DNA from: Candidatus Phosphoribacter hodrii
GTDB lineage: Bacteria; Actinomycetota; Actinomycetes; Actinomycetales; Dermatophilaceae
DNA length: 64,000 bases
NCBI GenBank assembly: GCA_016707175.1
Contig: JADJIB010000002.1
Coordinates: 620,001-684,000, forward strand
Direction of reading: 5' to 3'
The first letter of the stretch is position 1. Every line of letters begins with the position of its first letter. Below the pieces are notes generated by a model. The model was not told the DNA's origin. It saw nothing but the letters and a program-made list of their open reading frames with translations, and did not search any database. The position numbers and the translations under genes were made by a program. Shown piece after piece: positions 1 to 12,928 of the stretch.

Positions 1-826
1 CTGCCGCCGACTCGAACTGGCCGGCGTCCCGACGGATGCCAGACACGACGATCGCCAACTCGATGCGCTCGGCCTGATCCAGCGATCCGACCTCCGGGGA
101 TGCAGCGAGATCCAAAGCCCGATCTGGCCGGCCCAGAGCTCGCTCGCAATCGACCATCAACGGCAACAGATGGGATGAGCCCGACAACCTTCGGACGGTC
201 CGGAATTCGTTGAGGGCACGCGCCCAATCGCCCTTGCGATAGGCGACCAGGCCCAAAGCCTCTCGTGCGGCGGGAACCCGACCGGCGCGACGAACCGCGG
301 TCTCGGCATGCGCCTCCGCAGCTTGAATGTTGCTATCGAGCAATTGCGCCACCATCACCAGGTGAGCGCCCACGCCTTCGGCGTTCTCCTGGCTGAGCGT
401 GCGCAGCTGGGCGCGGACCGAACGATCCAGTTGACGACTGCTCACACCCTCGGGAATAGCCGGCTCCGGAAGGCGAACCGACTTAGGCGCTAGCCGAGCC
501 CCACCCCGGGGAGCCTCCCCGTCCGGGCGACCAGCGCCGGCACGAGGAGCATGACCACCGGAGCGCGCTGGCCCTTGGCCATCTCGTCGCGGACCACGGT
601 CAGTGCCGCCCCGCTGAGACGAGTCGTCCCGTCGAGGCCCACCATCTCGTCGCGCGCCCTGGCCGCTGTCACGCTTCGGCGCTCCGTCACGCGGGGCTCC
701 GTCACGGGCTCCGCTAACGCGGCGGGGGCCACCGTCACGCGCGCCCCCGTCACGCCTCGGGGCTCCACCACCAGATGAGGAAGAGCCGCCACCGCGAGCA
801 CCGCGGCCACTGTCGGGCCTGTCCAC
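1..826 (-). CDS. Tetratricopeptide-like protein with Arg/Gly-rich N-terminal tail (partial, continues past left edge)
   Basis: About 275 residues are in the window; the C-terminus lies beyond position 1. The start chosen is GTG at 826, preceded by an AGGACGG ribosome site. Residues 1-110 are low complexity, full of R, G, D and short runs such as RRDGG, RDGAP and GGGSSSSGGG. The folded part follows, with helical repeat features such as AREALGLVAYRKGDWARAL and CERALGRPDRALDLAASPEV, typical of TPR arrays. In actinobacteria a TPR protein often lies next to tyrS, ahead of HAD, tlyA and nadK genes; here the rRNA operon sits between it and tyrS. No enzymatic motif is seen. The role is unknown; the basic tail suggests RNA or protein binding (inference). 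Confidence 0.7.
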   Translation of the reverse strand, partial: MDRPDSGRGARGGGSSSSGGGAPRRDGGARDGGPRRVSGARDGAPRDGAPKRDSGQGARRDGGPRRDDSSQRGGTDRGPRRDGQGPARSGGHAPRAGAGRPDGEAPRGGARLAPKSVRLPEPAIPEGVSSRQLDRSVRAQLRTLSQENAEGVGAHLVMVAQLLDSNIQAAEAHAETAVRRAGRVPAAREALGLVAYRKGDWARALNEFRTVRRLSGSSHLLPLMVDCERALGRPDRALDLAASPEVGSLDQAERIELAIVVSGIRRDAGQFESAA

Positions 827-887
827 TACGAATCCGTCCTACCGAAGGGCTTGAACCGGCCTCTATCGTAGAGCCCAGCAAACGACA

Positions 888-925
888 CGAGGGCGCCCAG
901 CCGGATTTCTCCGGGGGCGCCCTCG
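888..925 (-). terminator. rRNA operon terminator
   Basis: An 11-bp perfect stem (CGAGGGCGCCC paired with GGGCGCCCTCG, 16-nt loop) lies 10 bases after the 5S gene in the direction of transcription. No long U run follows, as is common in high-GC actinobacteria. Confidence 0.8.
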
Positions 926-934
926 TTAAAGTAT

Positions 935-1053
935 GTCCGGCTGCGTCCTACTCTCCCACACCGTCACCAGTGCAGTACCATCGGCGCTGAAGGGCTTAGC
1001 TTCCGGGTTCGGAATGGAGCCGGGCGTTTCCCCTTCGCTATGGCAGCCGTAAC
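935..1053 (-). rRNA. rrf: 5S ribosomal RNA
   Basis: On the minus strand it starts GTTACGGCTGCCATAGCG and carries the conserved CGAACCCGGAAGCTAAGC block in the middle; its two ends are complementary. The length is about 119 nt. It is the last gene of the rRNA operon, about 70 bases after 23S. Ends are estimated to within a few bases. Confidence 0.92.
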
Positions 1054-1121
1054 TCTATGGAGATATCAATCGTTCCCGACCGTACCTCGGGAACCACACA
1101 GTGGACGCGTAGAATCTTTGT

Positions 1122-4226
<3,105 letters not shown>

Positions 4227-4227
4227 A

Positions 4228-6092
<1,865 letters not shown>

Positions 6093-6270
6093 TTTGGCTC
6101 CAACGGTCCGAAGACCGTGGAAACTCTTACCCTCGAAGGGTTGTTTCACTGGCTGAAGTGAACAACTAGCTGTTGTTCGTTCAACCAAAGGATTTTCGTT
6201 CTCGATCGGTTTCGCCGGTCTGATGACCGTCTCTGCCGACCTCGAGACGAGGTTATTGGCATCGATTTTT

Positions 6271-6294
6271 GGCACGCTGTTGAGTTCTCAAGGT
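6271..6294 (-). promoter_or_regulatory. rRNA leader conserved box
   Basis: The minus strand reads TTGAGAACTCAACAGCGTGCC. This word, followed by an AT-rich stretch, is common in the leaders of actinobacterial rRNA operons and is thought to serve antitermination or processing. About 180 bases separate it from the 16S 5' end. Confidence 0.65.
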
Positions 6295-6348
6295 TCGGAC
6301 GCACACCGTTACCGGTTCCATTCGGACCGGCTTCGGGGCAACCCTTCA

Positions 6349-6377
6349 AGTTTACCCGCGTCTCTCTTGGGCGTCAA
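6349..6377 (-). promoter_or_regulatory. rrn promoter, proximal
   Basis: TTGACG (6377-6372), 17-base spacer, TAAACT (6354-6349) on the minus strand. This is the best sigma-70-type match in the region; it would start a transcript about 250 bases before 16S. Confidence 0.75.
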
Positions 6378-6606
6378 ATCCGCTTGGCCGCCTCTCGTGG
6401 GGCGTCCAGCTCGCGGATCGAGCGCGCTTGGCTCTCTGCGGGTAGATCTCCCACTCTACCAGATCTTTTGGACCCGGTCTGCACTCCCCTGTCGGGCAGC
6501 GCAGGTTCCCGGCTGGGCCGGGATGTTTCGGTGGGTTTCAGTCCGCGGGACCGGCCGTCGCACTCGGTGCGGCGTCCGTTCCTCCCTGTCGGGCTGACGA
6601 AGTGGA

Positions 6607-6636
6607 ACTCTAGCCAGATCCTCCGCCCGAAACCAA
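6607..6636 (-). promoter_or_regulatory. rrn promoter, distal
   Basis: TTGGTT (6636-6631), 18-base spacer, TAGAGT (6612-6607) on the minus strand. It is a weaker match than the proximal one, but multiple promoters are usual for rRNA operons. It lies just after the tyrS stop. Confidence 0.5.
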
Positions 6637-6695
6637 ATCGGCGGCTCCGCGATCGCGAATCTCGTTGCAGGGCAACGGTTTCTGCCCTCCGGCGG

Positions 6696-7973
6696 TCAGC
6701 CTGCTCGGACTGCCGCAGCCTGCGCCTTGCGCCCACGACGCAGCAACGCGGCATACCCATGGAGGAAATCTGCCTCCCCGAGGAGGGTCTCGGGGTCGCT
6801 CACCTTGAGGTTGTTGACCGAGACCCCGCCCTCGCCGATGACCCGCCGAGCCGCGTTGCGCGACTCGACCAGGCCCGAGGCCACGAGGGCATCCACGACA
6901 GTCGCCCCCACCGCTACCTCCCCGCGCGGAAGCTCCGCCGCGGCATCTCGCCAGGTCTGCGCATCGAGAGCCGCGAGATCACCCTTGCCGAAGATCGCCT
7001 CCGAGGCCGCCTGGGCCGCCGCGGTGGCGGCGCTGCTATGCACGAGGGTCGTGATCTCGGCAGCCAGCGTGCGCTGGGCCGCGCGGCGGAAGGGCTCCGC
7101 CGCCACCGCCGTCTCGAGCTCGGCGATCGCGTCGGCCCCCAGGTCACTGAACACCTTGAGCAGGCTGATCACCGAGGCGTCCTCGACGTTGAGGAAGTAC
7201 TGGTAGAAGGCGTAGGGGCTGGTCATGTCCGCCGACAGCCAGACTGCGTTGCCCTCGGACTTGCCGAACTTCGAGCCGGAGGAGTCGGTGAGCAGCGGCG
7301 TCGCCAACGCGTGCACCGAGACCCCCTCCGCCCGGTGGATGAGGTCGACGCCGGCGGTGAGGTTGCCCCACTGGTCGGAGCCGCCGGTCTGCAGCGTGCA
7401 GCCGTGGACCCGGTAGAGCTCGAGGTAGTCCAGCGCCTGCAAGAGCTGGTAACTGAACTCCGTGTAGGAGATGCCCTCCTGGCTCTCCAGCCGGCGCGCC
7501 ACCGACTCCTTGCGGATCATCTGGTTGACCCGGAAGTGCTTGCCGATGTCGCGCAAGAAGTCCAGCGCCGACATCGGAGCGGTCCAGTCGAGGTTGTCGA
7601 CGAGGATCGCGGGATGCGCGGCTGCCGGGTCAGTGCCGTCGAAGTCGAGGAACGGCCGAACGAGCGCCTTGATCCGGGCGACGTTGGCGGCCGCCTCCTC
7701 CTTGGTCTTGAGCACCCGCTCGGCGGTGGGACGCGGGTCGCCGACGAGACCCGTCGAGCCCCCCACCAGGCAGATGACGCGGTGGCCGGCCCGCTGTAGC
7801 CGACGCAGGAGGACGAGCTGGACGAGGTTGCCGAAGTGCAGCGACGGCGCTGTCGGGTCGAACCCGCAATAGGCCGTGATCGGTCCGCTCGCGAGGGCTT
7901 CGCGCAGCGCGGTTTCGTCGGTGGTCTGCGCCACCGAGCCGCGCCACTGCAGCTCGTCGAGGATGTCGCTCAC
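6696..7973 (-). CDS. tyrS: Tyrosyl-tRNA synthetase
   Basis: 425 residues, usual length. The class I signature HFGN is at residues 46-49 and the KMSKS-type loop KFGKS at 235-239. The tyrosine-site motif GGSDQWGN is at 197-204. A C-terminal S4 RNA-binding domain (around GGVSVNNLKVSD) closes the protein. The GTG start at 7973 overlaps the stop of the upstream reductase gene by 4 nt (GTGA), which fixes the start and implies one transcript. Much longer readings of this frame run into other genes and are not real. It charges tRNA-Tyr in the cytoplasm. Confidence 0.95.
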   Translation of the reverse strand: MSDILDELQWRGSVAQTTDETALREALASGPITAYCGFDPTAPSLHFGNLVQLVLLRRLQRAGHRVICLVGGSTGLVGDPRPTAERVLKTKEEAAANVARIKALVRPFLDFDGTDPAAAHPAILVDNLDWTAPMSALDFLRDIGKHFRVNQMIRKESVARRLESQEGISYTEFSYQLLQALDYLELYRVHGCTLQTGGSDQWGNLTAGVDLIHRAEGVSVHALATPLLTDSSGSKFGKSEGNAVWLSADMTSPYAFYQYFLNVEDASVISLLKVFSDLGADAIAELETAVAAEPFRRAAQRTLAAEITTLVHSSAATAAAQAASEAIFGKGDLAALDAQTWRDAAAELPRGEVAVGATVVDALVASGLVESRNAARRVIGEGGVSVNNLKVSDPETLLGEADFLHGYAALLRRGRKAQAAAVRAG

Positions 7974-8572
7974 GGGGGTGGGTTCCCTTCGGTCCGGGTT
8001 GAGTCTGGCTGGGTCAAGCCTGCCGTATGCCGTCCGCCCCTCGCGAACAGGTATCGCCCGCCGGTATGCCGCGCCCGCGCAGGCACGTGCGCGACCGTCG
8101 GACCGACCTGCGTGAGCACAAAGACCGGGATCTCCCGGGTGGTCCGTTGGGCGTAACGCTCGAAGTTGGGCCAAGTAGCGAGCATCTCGGCCCAGAGTTG
8201 GGCACGCTCGGAACCCGTGACCCGCCGCGCGCTCATGGGCGTGTCCCGGCCGCTTCGGGTGACGACGGCGCGGCCTGCCGCAGTCAGGTTGGCGACCCAA
8301 GCGGGCGTCGCGGGACCACCCCAGTTCGAGCCGGCGACGAGCCATCCGTCGTCGTGCGGGACGGCGAGCAACGGCACCCTCCTGACGAGCCCGGTGCGCC
8401 GGCCGACGACGGTGAGCGTGATCCACGGCAGCCCAGACATCGACAGCACGCCGGCTCGCCCCCGGGTGGCGGCGAAGAACGCCTTGTCGAGCCCCAACAC
8501 CACCGGCGCCAGGCGCGGCAACCAGGGCTGGGCGCCGAGCCGGATCGCCAGGGCGCGCATCGGGTTCACCAC
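7970..8572 (-). CDS. Nitroreductase/deazaflavin-dependent oxidoreductase family protein
   Basis: 200 residues starting GTG GTG AAC CCG ATG; the ATG at 8560 is an alternative. The segments PWITLTVVGRRTGLVRRVPL and DDGWLVAGSNWGGPATPAW match the split-barrel DDN/FDOR family, which uses F420 in actinobacteria. The C-terminal WPNFERYAQRTTREIPVFVL is also typical. Substrate unknown: members reduce quinones or nitro compounds. It overlaps tyrS by 4 nt and is divergent from the APH-type gene. Two copies of the GTATGCCG word lie in its 3' end. Confidence 0.82.
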   Translation of the reverse strand: MVNPMRALAIRLGAQPWLPRLAPVVLGLDKAFFAATRGRAGVLSMSGLPWITLTVVGRRTGLVRRVPLLAVPHDDGWLVAGSNWGGPATPAWVANLTAAGRAVVTRSGRDTPMSARRVTGSERAQLWAEMLATWPNFERYAQRTTREIPVFVLTQVGPTVAHVPARARHTGGRYLFARGGRHTAGLTQPDSTRTEGNPPP

Positions 8573-8589
8573 CCGAGACTAAGGCGCGC

Positions 8590-8612
8590 GCAGACCTGCA
8601 GACCTGCAGACC
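8590..8612. repeat. 8-bp tandem repeat GCAGACCT in a divergent gap
   Basis: Two full copies and a 7-base partial copy of GCAGACCT lie in the 88-bp gap between two divergent genes. It could be an operator or a slippage product. Confidence 0.6.
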
Positions 8613-8660
8613 AAAGGAAACGCGCTGGCGTCGGGAACCACCGACTGGTGGGATGAGCCG

Positions 8661-9581
8661 ATGGAACCGCTGCACGACGACGAAGCCGACACCGGCTCGG
8701 AGGTCGTGCTCGACCTGCTCCGAAGCCAGGCGCCCCACCTGGCGGCGCTCTCCCTCGCGCGAATCAGCGGCACCGACGGCAACACCGGGTCGGACAACGT
8801 GCTGTATCGGCTCGGAACGGAGTTGGTCGTGCGGCTTCCTCGCACTCCGTCGGCCGCCGCGAGCCTGCGCACCGAGACGCGGCTGCTCCCCCACCTTGCA
8901 GGGCGGCTCCCAGTCGCTCTTCCCGAACTGGTCCACCTCGGTTCCGCGAGCGCGCGCTACCCCCACCCCTGGGCGGTGCTGCGATGGTTGCCCGGACGGG
9001 ACGCCTGGGCCGATCGGGCAACGCTTGACGATCCACACGGCTTCCGGCTCGCGGAGGACCTCGCGGCGGTGGTGGACGCCCTCGGGAAGGTGCCGTGGGC
9101 GGCATACGGGGACATCGTCGAGGTCCGCCCCCCTGGGCGACGTGGGGGCGGGCTCGCCCCGCTGACCGAGGACATCGACGAGTGGTTGGGTGAGGCGCAC
9201 GGCCTCGTCGACGAGCGCGGCGTGCGCGCGTCGTGGCAGGAGTCGTTGTCCGCGCGGGAGTGGGACGGTGACGCTGTCCTCTGCCACGGCGATCTCATCC
9301 CGGGCAACCTTCTCGTGCAAGGCAATCGGCTCACCGCGGTGATCGACTGGGGCGGTGCGGGGGCGGGCGACCCCGCGCTCGATCTCGTCCCTGCCTGGGC
9401 TGTTCTTGGTCCGCAGGGGCGCGAGCGCTTCCGGGACGGCGTTGCAGCGGACGATGACTCGTGGCTGCGGGCACGCGGCTACGCCCTGCAACAGGCGGTG
9501 GCCGGCGTCATCTATTACACGCCGCGGCGGCATCCGCTGGCCGATGTCATGCGCCGCACGCTGCACGCGATCCTGCGCTGA
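8661..9581 (+). CDS. Aminoglycoside phosphotransferase (APH) family kinase
   Basis: 306 residues. The N-lobe has GTDGNTGSDNVLYRLG, with VVRLP as the nucleotide-side lysine-like position. The catalytic loop is CHGDLIPGNLLV (residues about 212-223) and the metal motif is VIDWGGAGAGDPALDL. These are the two signatures of the APH/choline kinase fold. The phosphate acceptor cannot be told from sequence; such chromosomal actinobacterial members are often not antibiotic resistance genes. The ATG at 8661 has only a weak ribosome site. It ends 18 bases before the convergent glycosylase gene. Confidence 0.85.
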   Translation: MEPLHDDEADTGSEVVLDLLRSQAPHLAALSLARISGTDGNTGSDNVLYRLGTELVVRLPRTPSAAASLRTETRLLPHLAGRLPVALPELVHLGSASARYPHPWAVLRWLPGRDAWADRATLDDPHGFRLAEDLAAVVDALGKVPWAAYGDIVEVRPPGRRGGGLAPLTEDIDEWLGEAHGLVDERGVRASWQESLSAREWDGDAVLCHGDLIPGNLLVQGNRLTAVIDWGGAGAGDPALDLVPAWAVLGPQGRERFRDGVAADDDSWLRARGYALQQAVAGVIYYTPRRHPLADVMRRTLHAILR

Positions 9582-9599
9582 TGTCGATCGGCCCCCGCG

Positions 9600-10217
9600 T
9601 CAGGGGCGCCGTCGCGGCTTGCCGGGGCGATAGGCCGACACCGTGGGTTCGCCGTCGATCCAGAACCGCCAGGGGTATGCCGTCCCGTCACCCCCGGGGC
9701 CACTGACCCCGACGCGGGGTCCCGTGCGGATGCGGGCCGGGTCTGGCGCCTCAGCCGCTGCCTGCACCCTCACCGGGCTGTCGGGCTCGAAGGTCAGCGT
9801 GCCGTTGACTTCCCCGGTCAGCCCGAGCGCTGACGCGAGCCGAGCCGGGCCACGGGCGAGATCCCTTGTCGCACAAGCCTCCCCGCGCCGGGTTCGGGCG
9901 ATCTCCTCTCCGTCAACAACCTCGCCGGCGCGCATGAGGACCGCCGAAGCCTGGCCGTCCGGTCCACACACCAGGTTGGCGCACCAGTGCATGCCGTAGG
10001 TGAAATAGACGTACAAGCCTCCCGGGGCTCCGAACATCACCGTCGTGCGAGGTGTCTCACCTCGGAAGGCATGCGATCCCGGGTCTCCGACCCCGGCATA
10101 CGCCTCGACCTCGGTGAGCCGAATCGTCACGCCGCCGTGCGAGATTCGCGCGCCGAGCAGGTCGACGGCCACGTCGAGCACGGGCCGGTCGTAGAAGCCA
10201 CTGGGCAGGCGGGACAC
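9600..10217 (-). CDS. DNA-3-methyladenine glycosylase (AAG/MPG family)
   Basis: 205 residues. The sequence contains TEVEAYAGVGDPGSHAFRG, then FGAPGGLYVYFTYGMHWCAN, then RGPARLASALGL, the core of the AAG/MPG fold. The general base Glu of EVEAY and the HAFRG loop are present. It removes alkylated purines such as 3-methyladenine to start base excision repair. The start taken is GTG at 10217 (reads VSRLPSGFYDRPVLDVAVDL); a longer frame upstream has no support. It is divergent from the thioesterase gene with only about 40 bases between them. Confidence 0.88.
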   Translation of the reverse strand: MSRLPSGFYDRPVLDVAVDLLGARISHGGVTIRLTEVEAYAGVGDPGSHAFRGETPRTTVMFGAPGGLYVYFTYGMHWCANLVCGPDGQASAVLMRAGEVVDGEEIARTRRGEACATRDLARGPARLASALGLTGEVNGTLTFEPDSPVRVQAAAEAPDPARIRTGPRVGVSGPGGDGTAYPWRFWIDGEPTVSAYRPGKPRRRP

Positions 10218-10240
10218 GCCGACAGTCTCGCGCAGCCGCG

Positions 10241-10262
10241 CGGCATACTCTCCGGTATGCCG
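10241..10262. repeat. Facing pair of GTATGCCG words (hairpin) in the divergent promoter gap
   Basis: CGGCATAC, a 6-base loop, then GTATGCCG. The start codon of the thioesterase gene (10257-10259) lies inside the right arm. Confidence 0.85.
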
Positions 10263-11213
10263 TCCACCGCCACCACGGGCCAGGTCACCCTGCGCTTCCT
10301 CGCCGCACCGACTGACGCGGGCCAAGGCGGGTCGGTGAGCGGAGGTCGGATCCTCGAATGGATCGACAAGGCCGGGTTCGCTTGTGCCGCAGGCTGGTCG
10401 GGGCGCTATTGCGTGACGGCATACGTGGGGAACATTGACTTCCACCGGCCGGTGCAGGTGGGCGACCTGGTGGAGGTGTCGGCGCAACTGGTCCTCACCG
10501 GGCGGTCGAGCATGACGATCGTCGTGGACGTGTCGTCGGGGAACCCGCGCGGCGGGCAGGTGGAGCACGCGTTCGAGTGTCGGATGGTGTTCGTGGCCGT
10601 CGACGACGAGGGGCGGACGGTTGACGTGGCCCAATGGGACCCGCCCGGCGCGGTGCTGCGTGCTGCTCAGGCCGAGGCGCGGCGGCGGATCGACCTGCGT
10701 GAGCGGGTCAAATCGCTGGTGGCAGCGCAGGACTGGGAGGGAGCGACGCTGGCTCACGGGGCGACGCTGCGCTTCCTCGCCGCTCCGACCGACGTTAACT
10801 GGGGCGGCAAGGTGCATGGCGGGATCCTCATGCGCTGGCTGGATGAGACCGGCTACGTGTGCGCCTCGGGATGGAGCCAGACCCACGTGGTGTCGCGGTT
10901 CTCCGGCGGGGTGTCGTTCCTGCGGCCCATCCGGATCGGCGATGTCGTCGAGATCCAGTCACGGCTGGTGCACACGGGGCGGACCTCGATGCATGTCGCG
11001 CTGCGGGTGTTGGCCGGCAGCCCCCGCACCGGTGAGCTGGCACTGGCGACCCAGTGCACAAGCGTCTATGTGGCGCTGGATGCCGATGGGCGGCCGTGTC
11101 CCGTGCCCACGTGGACGCCGACGGCGGCAGTCGACCTGGCCGCTCAGGAGCGAGCCCTGGAGTTCATGGCGCTGCGGGCCGACCCCGCCTTCCACAGTTC
11201 CCCTCGCAGCTAG
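10257..11213 (+). CDS. Double-hotdog acyl-CoA thioesterase family protein
   Basis: 318 residues made of two hotdog domains. Both halves begin with LRFLAAPTD and continue with a GG..ILEWIDKAGFACA-type helix (first half GGRILEWIDKAGFACAAGWS, second GGILMRWLDETGYVCASGWS). Each then has a basic strand pair around VGDLVEVSA or IGDVVEIQS. This arrangement is that of BACH/ACOT-type thioesterases, which release free fatty acids from acyl-CoA. ATG at 10257 is taken as the start because the first domain begins soon after. A much longer reading of the frame runs into the opposite-strand glycosylase gene. Confidence 0.85.
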   Translation: MPSTATTGQVTLRFLAAPTDAGQGGSVSGGRILEWIDKAGFACAAGWSGRYCVTAYVGNIDFHRPVQVGDLVEVSAQLVLTGRSSMTIVVDVSSGNPRGGQVEHAFECRMVFVAVDDEGRTVDVAQWDPPGAVLRAAQAEARRRIDLRERVKSLVAAQDWEGATLAHGATLRFLAAPTDVNWGGKVHGGILMRWLDETGYVCASGWSQTHVVSRFSGGVSFLRPIRIGDVVEIQSRLVHTGRTSMHVALRVLAGSPRTGELALATQCTSVYVALDADGRPCPVPTWTPTAAVDLAAQERALEFMALRADPAFHSSPRS

Positions 11214-11224
11214 CCCTGACCCAC

Positions 11225-11313
11225 CCCGGAGATAGCGCTCGCACGGTCATCTTCCCGGCCCCCAGCCTCGTTTCGACCCGGAGATAGCGCTCGCACGGTC
11301 ATCTTTCCGGCCC
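11225..11313. repeat. Two tandem copies of a 37-bp repeat
   Basis: Copies at 11225-11261 and 11277-11313 differ at one base. Each runs from CCCGGAGATAGCGCTCGCAC to CGGTCATCTT(C/T)CCGGCCC, and its ends are imperfectly complementary (CCGGAGAT with ATCTTCCGG). The pair lies in the convergent gap between the thioesterase gene and argH. Confidence 0.85.
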
Positions 11314-11329
11314 ACCGAGCTCCAACAGC

Positions 11330-11380
11330 GGGTCGAGGTATTTCGCTATCACCTGACGATGGCGGAATACCTCGACCCGG
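11330..11380. repeat. 51-bp palindromic element, copy 1
   Basis: An inverted repeat with arms GGGTCGAGGTATTTCGCTAT and ATGGCGGAATACCTCGACCC around a loop of about 10 bases. It lies 28 bases after the argH stop. A copy with 3 differences over 51 bases is at 51651-51701. The gap 11214-11407 holds these repeats and no gene. Confidence 0.9.
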
Positions 11381-11407
11381 CAAAGGGGGGCGGGCGACGG
11401 CAATGGG

Positions 11408-12865
11408 TCAGGCGGGAGCGGCGAAGGCTCGGGCGGAGGCGACGGCAGCCTGGGCTTCGGCGAGTTGCTCGCTCACCCGGACCGGGGCGGTGCCCCCACG
11501 AGCGTCCCGAGAGGCCAGCGACCCGGCCACACTGAGCACCTCACGCACGGCCGGCGTGAGAGCCGGATTCACCGCCGCAAGCTCGGCATCCGTCAGCTCC
11601 CACAACTCGATCCCCCGGCCCTCGCACTCGCGCACGCACGCACCGGCCACCTCATGGGCGACCCGGAAGGGCACCCCCTGACGGACCAACCACTCGGCGA
11701 TATCCGTGGCCAGGGCAAACCCTTGGGGCGCAAGGCTTTCCAAACGCTCACGGTTGAAGACCAGGGTCTGGACCATCCCGGTGAAGGCCGGCAACAACAC
11801 CGCCAAGGTGTCGATGGCGTCGAACACCGGCTCCTTGTCCTCCTGCAGGTCCCGGTTATACGCCAGCGGCAAGCCCTTGAGCGTCGTCAGCAGCCCAGTC
11901 AGGTCCCCGACGACCCGACCGGCCTTCCCTCGAGCCAACTCGGCGATGTCCGGGTTCTTCTTCTGGGGCATGATGCTCGACCCCGTCGAATAGGCGTCGT
12001 CGAGCGTGACGTAGCCGAACTCCTTGGTCGCCCACACGACGATCTCCTCGGCGATCCGGGACACGTCGACCGCCGTCATCGCCATCACGAACGCGAATTC
12101 GGCCGCCACGTCGCGCGAGGCCGTCCCATCGATCGAGTTCTCGACCGACCGCGAGAACCCCAAGTCACGGGCCACCGCCTCCGGGTCCAGCCCGAGCGAA
12201 CTCCCCGCCAACGCCCCACAGCCATACGGCGAGGAGTCGGCGCGTCGGTCCCAGTCGCGCAGCCGATCGACATCACGCAACAGCGCCCACGCGTGGGCCA
12301 GCAGATGATGCGACAACAGCACCGGTTGCGCGTGCTGCATGTGCGTCCGCCCCGGCATCGCTACCCCGAGATGAGACTGCGCCTGACCGACCAACGCATC
12401 GACCAGATCGAGCACCTGCGCAGCGAGGTCACGAGCCGCGTCCCGCAGACACATCCGCAGCAAAGTGGCGATCTGGTCGTTGCGCGAGCGCCCCGCACGC
12501 AACCGCCCGCCGACGTCCGCGCCAGCCCGCTCGATCAGGCCGCGCTCCAGCGCGGTGTGCACGTCTTCATCCTCCGGCGAAGGCACGAACGCCCCCGTGT
12601 GGACGTCGACGAGCAACTCGTCCAGCGCCCCAAGCATCGTCGCGAGGTCACCGTCGGACAGCAGACCAGCGCGATGCAGCACCCGCGCGTGTGCCTGAGA
12701 CCCGGCAATGTCGTATGCCGCGAGCCTCCAGTCGAAGTGCGTGCTGCGGGAGAGTTCGGCGAGGGCATCGGCCGGACCGCCGGCGAACCGACCACCCCAC
12801 AGGCTCACTCGGGCGCTCGTTCCAGCGGAGTCCTCGTGCGGCATACCGGGCCTTTCTGTGTTCAT
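11408..12865 (-). CDS. argH: Argininosuccinate lyase
   Basis: 485 residues, usual for the family. The fumarase/lyase signature GSSIMPQKKNPD and the upstream TGAGAMTR-type catalytic regions (MPGRTHMQHAQPVLLSHHLL) are present. It splits argininosuccinate into arginine and fumarate, the last step of arginine synthesis. It begins with ATG at 12865, 63 bases after argR. argG, which normally sits between argR and argH in actinobacteria, is absent here. Confidence 0.95.
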   Translation of the reverse strand: MNTERPGMPHEDSAGTSARVSLWGGRFAGGPADALAELSRSTHFDWRLAAYDIAGSQAHARVLHRAGLLSDGDLATMLGALDELLVDVHTGAFVPSPEDEDVHTALERGLIERAGADVGGRLRAGRSRNDQIATLLRMCLRDAARDLAAQVLDLVDALVGQAQSHLGVAMPGRTHMQHAQPVLLSHHLLAHAWALLRDVDRLRDWDRRADSSPYGCGALAGSSLGLDPEAVARDLGFSRSVENSIDGTASRDVAAEFAFVMAMTAVDVSRIAEEIVVWATKEFGYVTLDDAYSTGSSIMPQKKNPDIAELARGKAGRVVGDLTGLLTTLKGLPLAYNRDLQEDKEPVFDAIDTLAVLLPAFTGMVQTLVFNRERLESLAPQGFALATDIAEWLVRQGVPFRVAHEVAGACVRECEGRGIELWELTDAELAAVNPALTPAVREVLSVAGSLASRDARGGTAPVRVSEQLAEAQAAVASARAFAAPA

Positions 12866-12928
12866 GGGTGCACCGGATCGCTCACGGGTGCACGGAGATT
12901 CTGGTCGTGCATGAGGTCCGCCGCCACG

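Larger units (their letters stand above)
6093..6695 (-). promoter_or_regulatory. rRNA operon promoter and leader region
   Basis: About 600 bases between tyrS and 16S hold no gene. The minus strand shows two promoter-like pairs (separate entries). Downstream are a conserved actinobacterial leader word and small hairpins near 16S, for example TTCACT/AGTGAA at 6146-6163 and CGGTC/GACCG near 6107-6116. These fit processing and antitermination signals of a pre-rRNA leader. A third -10-like TAGAGT with a TGG extension is at about 6456-6461, without a clear -35. Confidence 0.7.
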
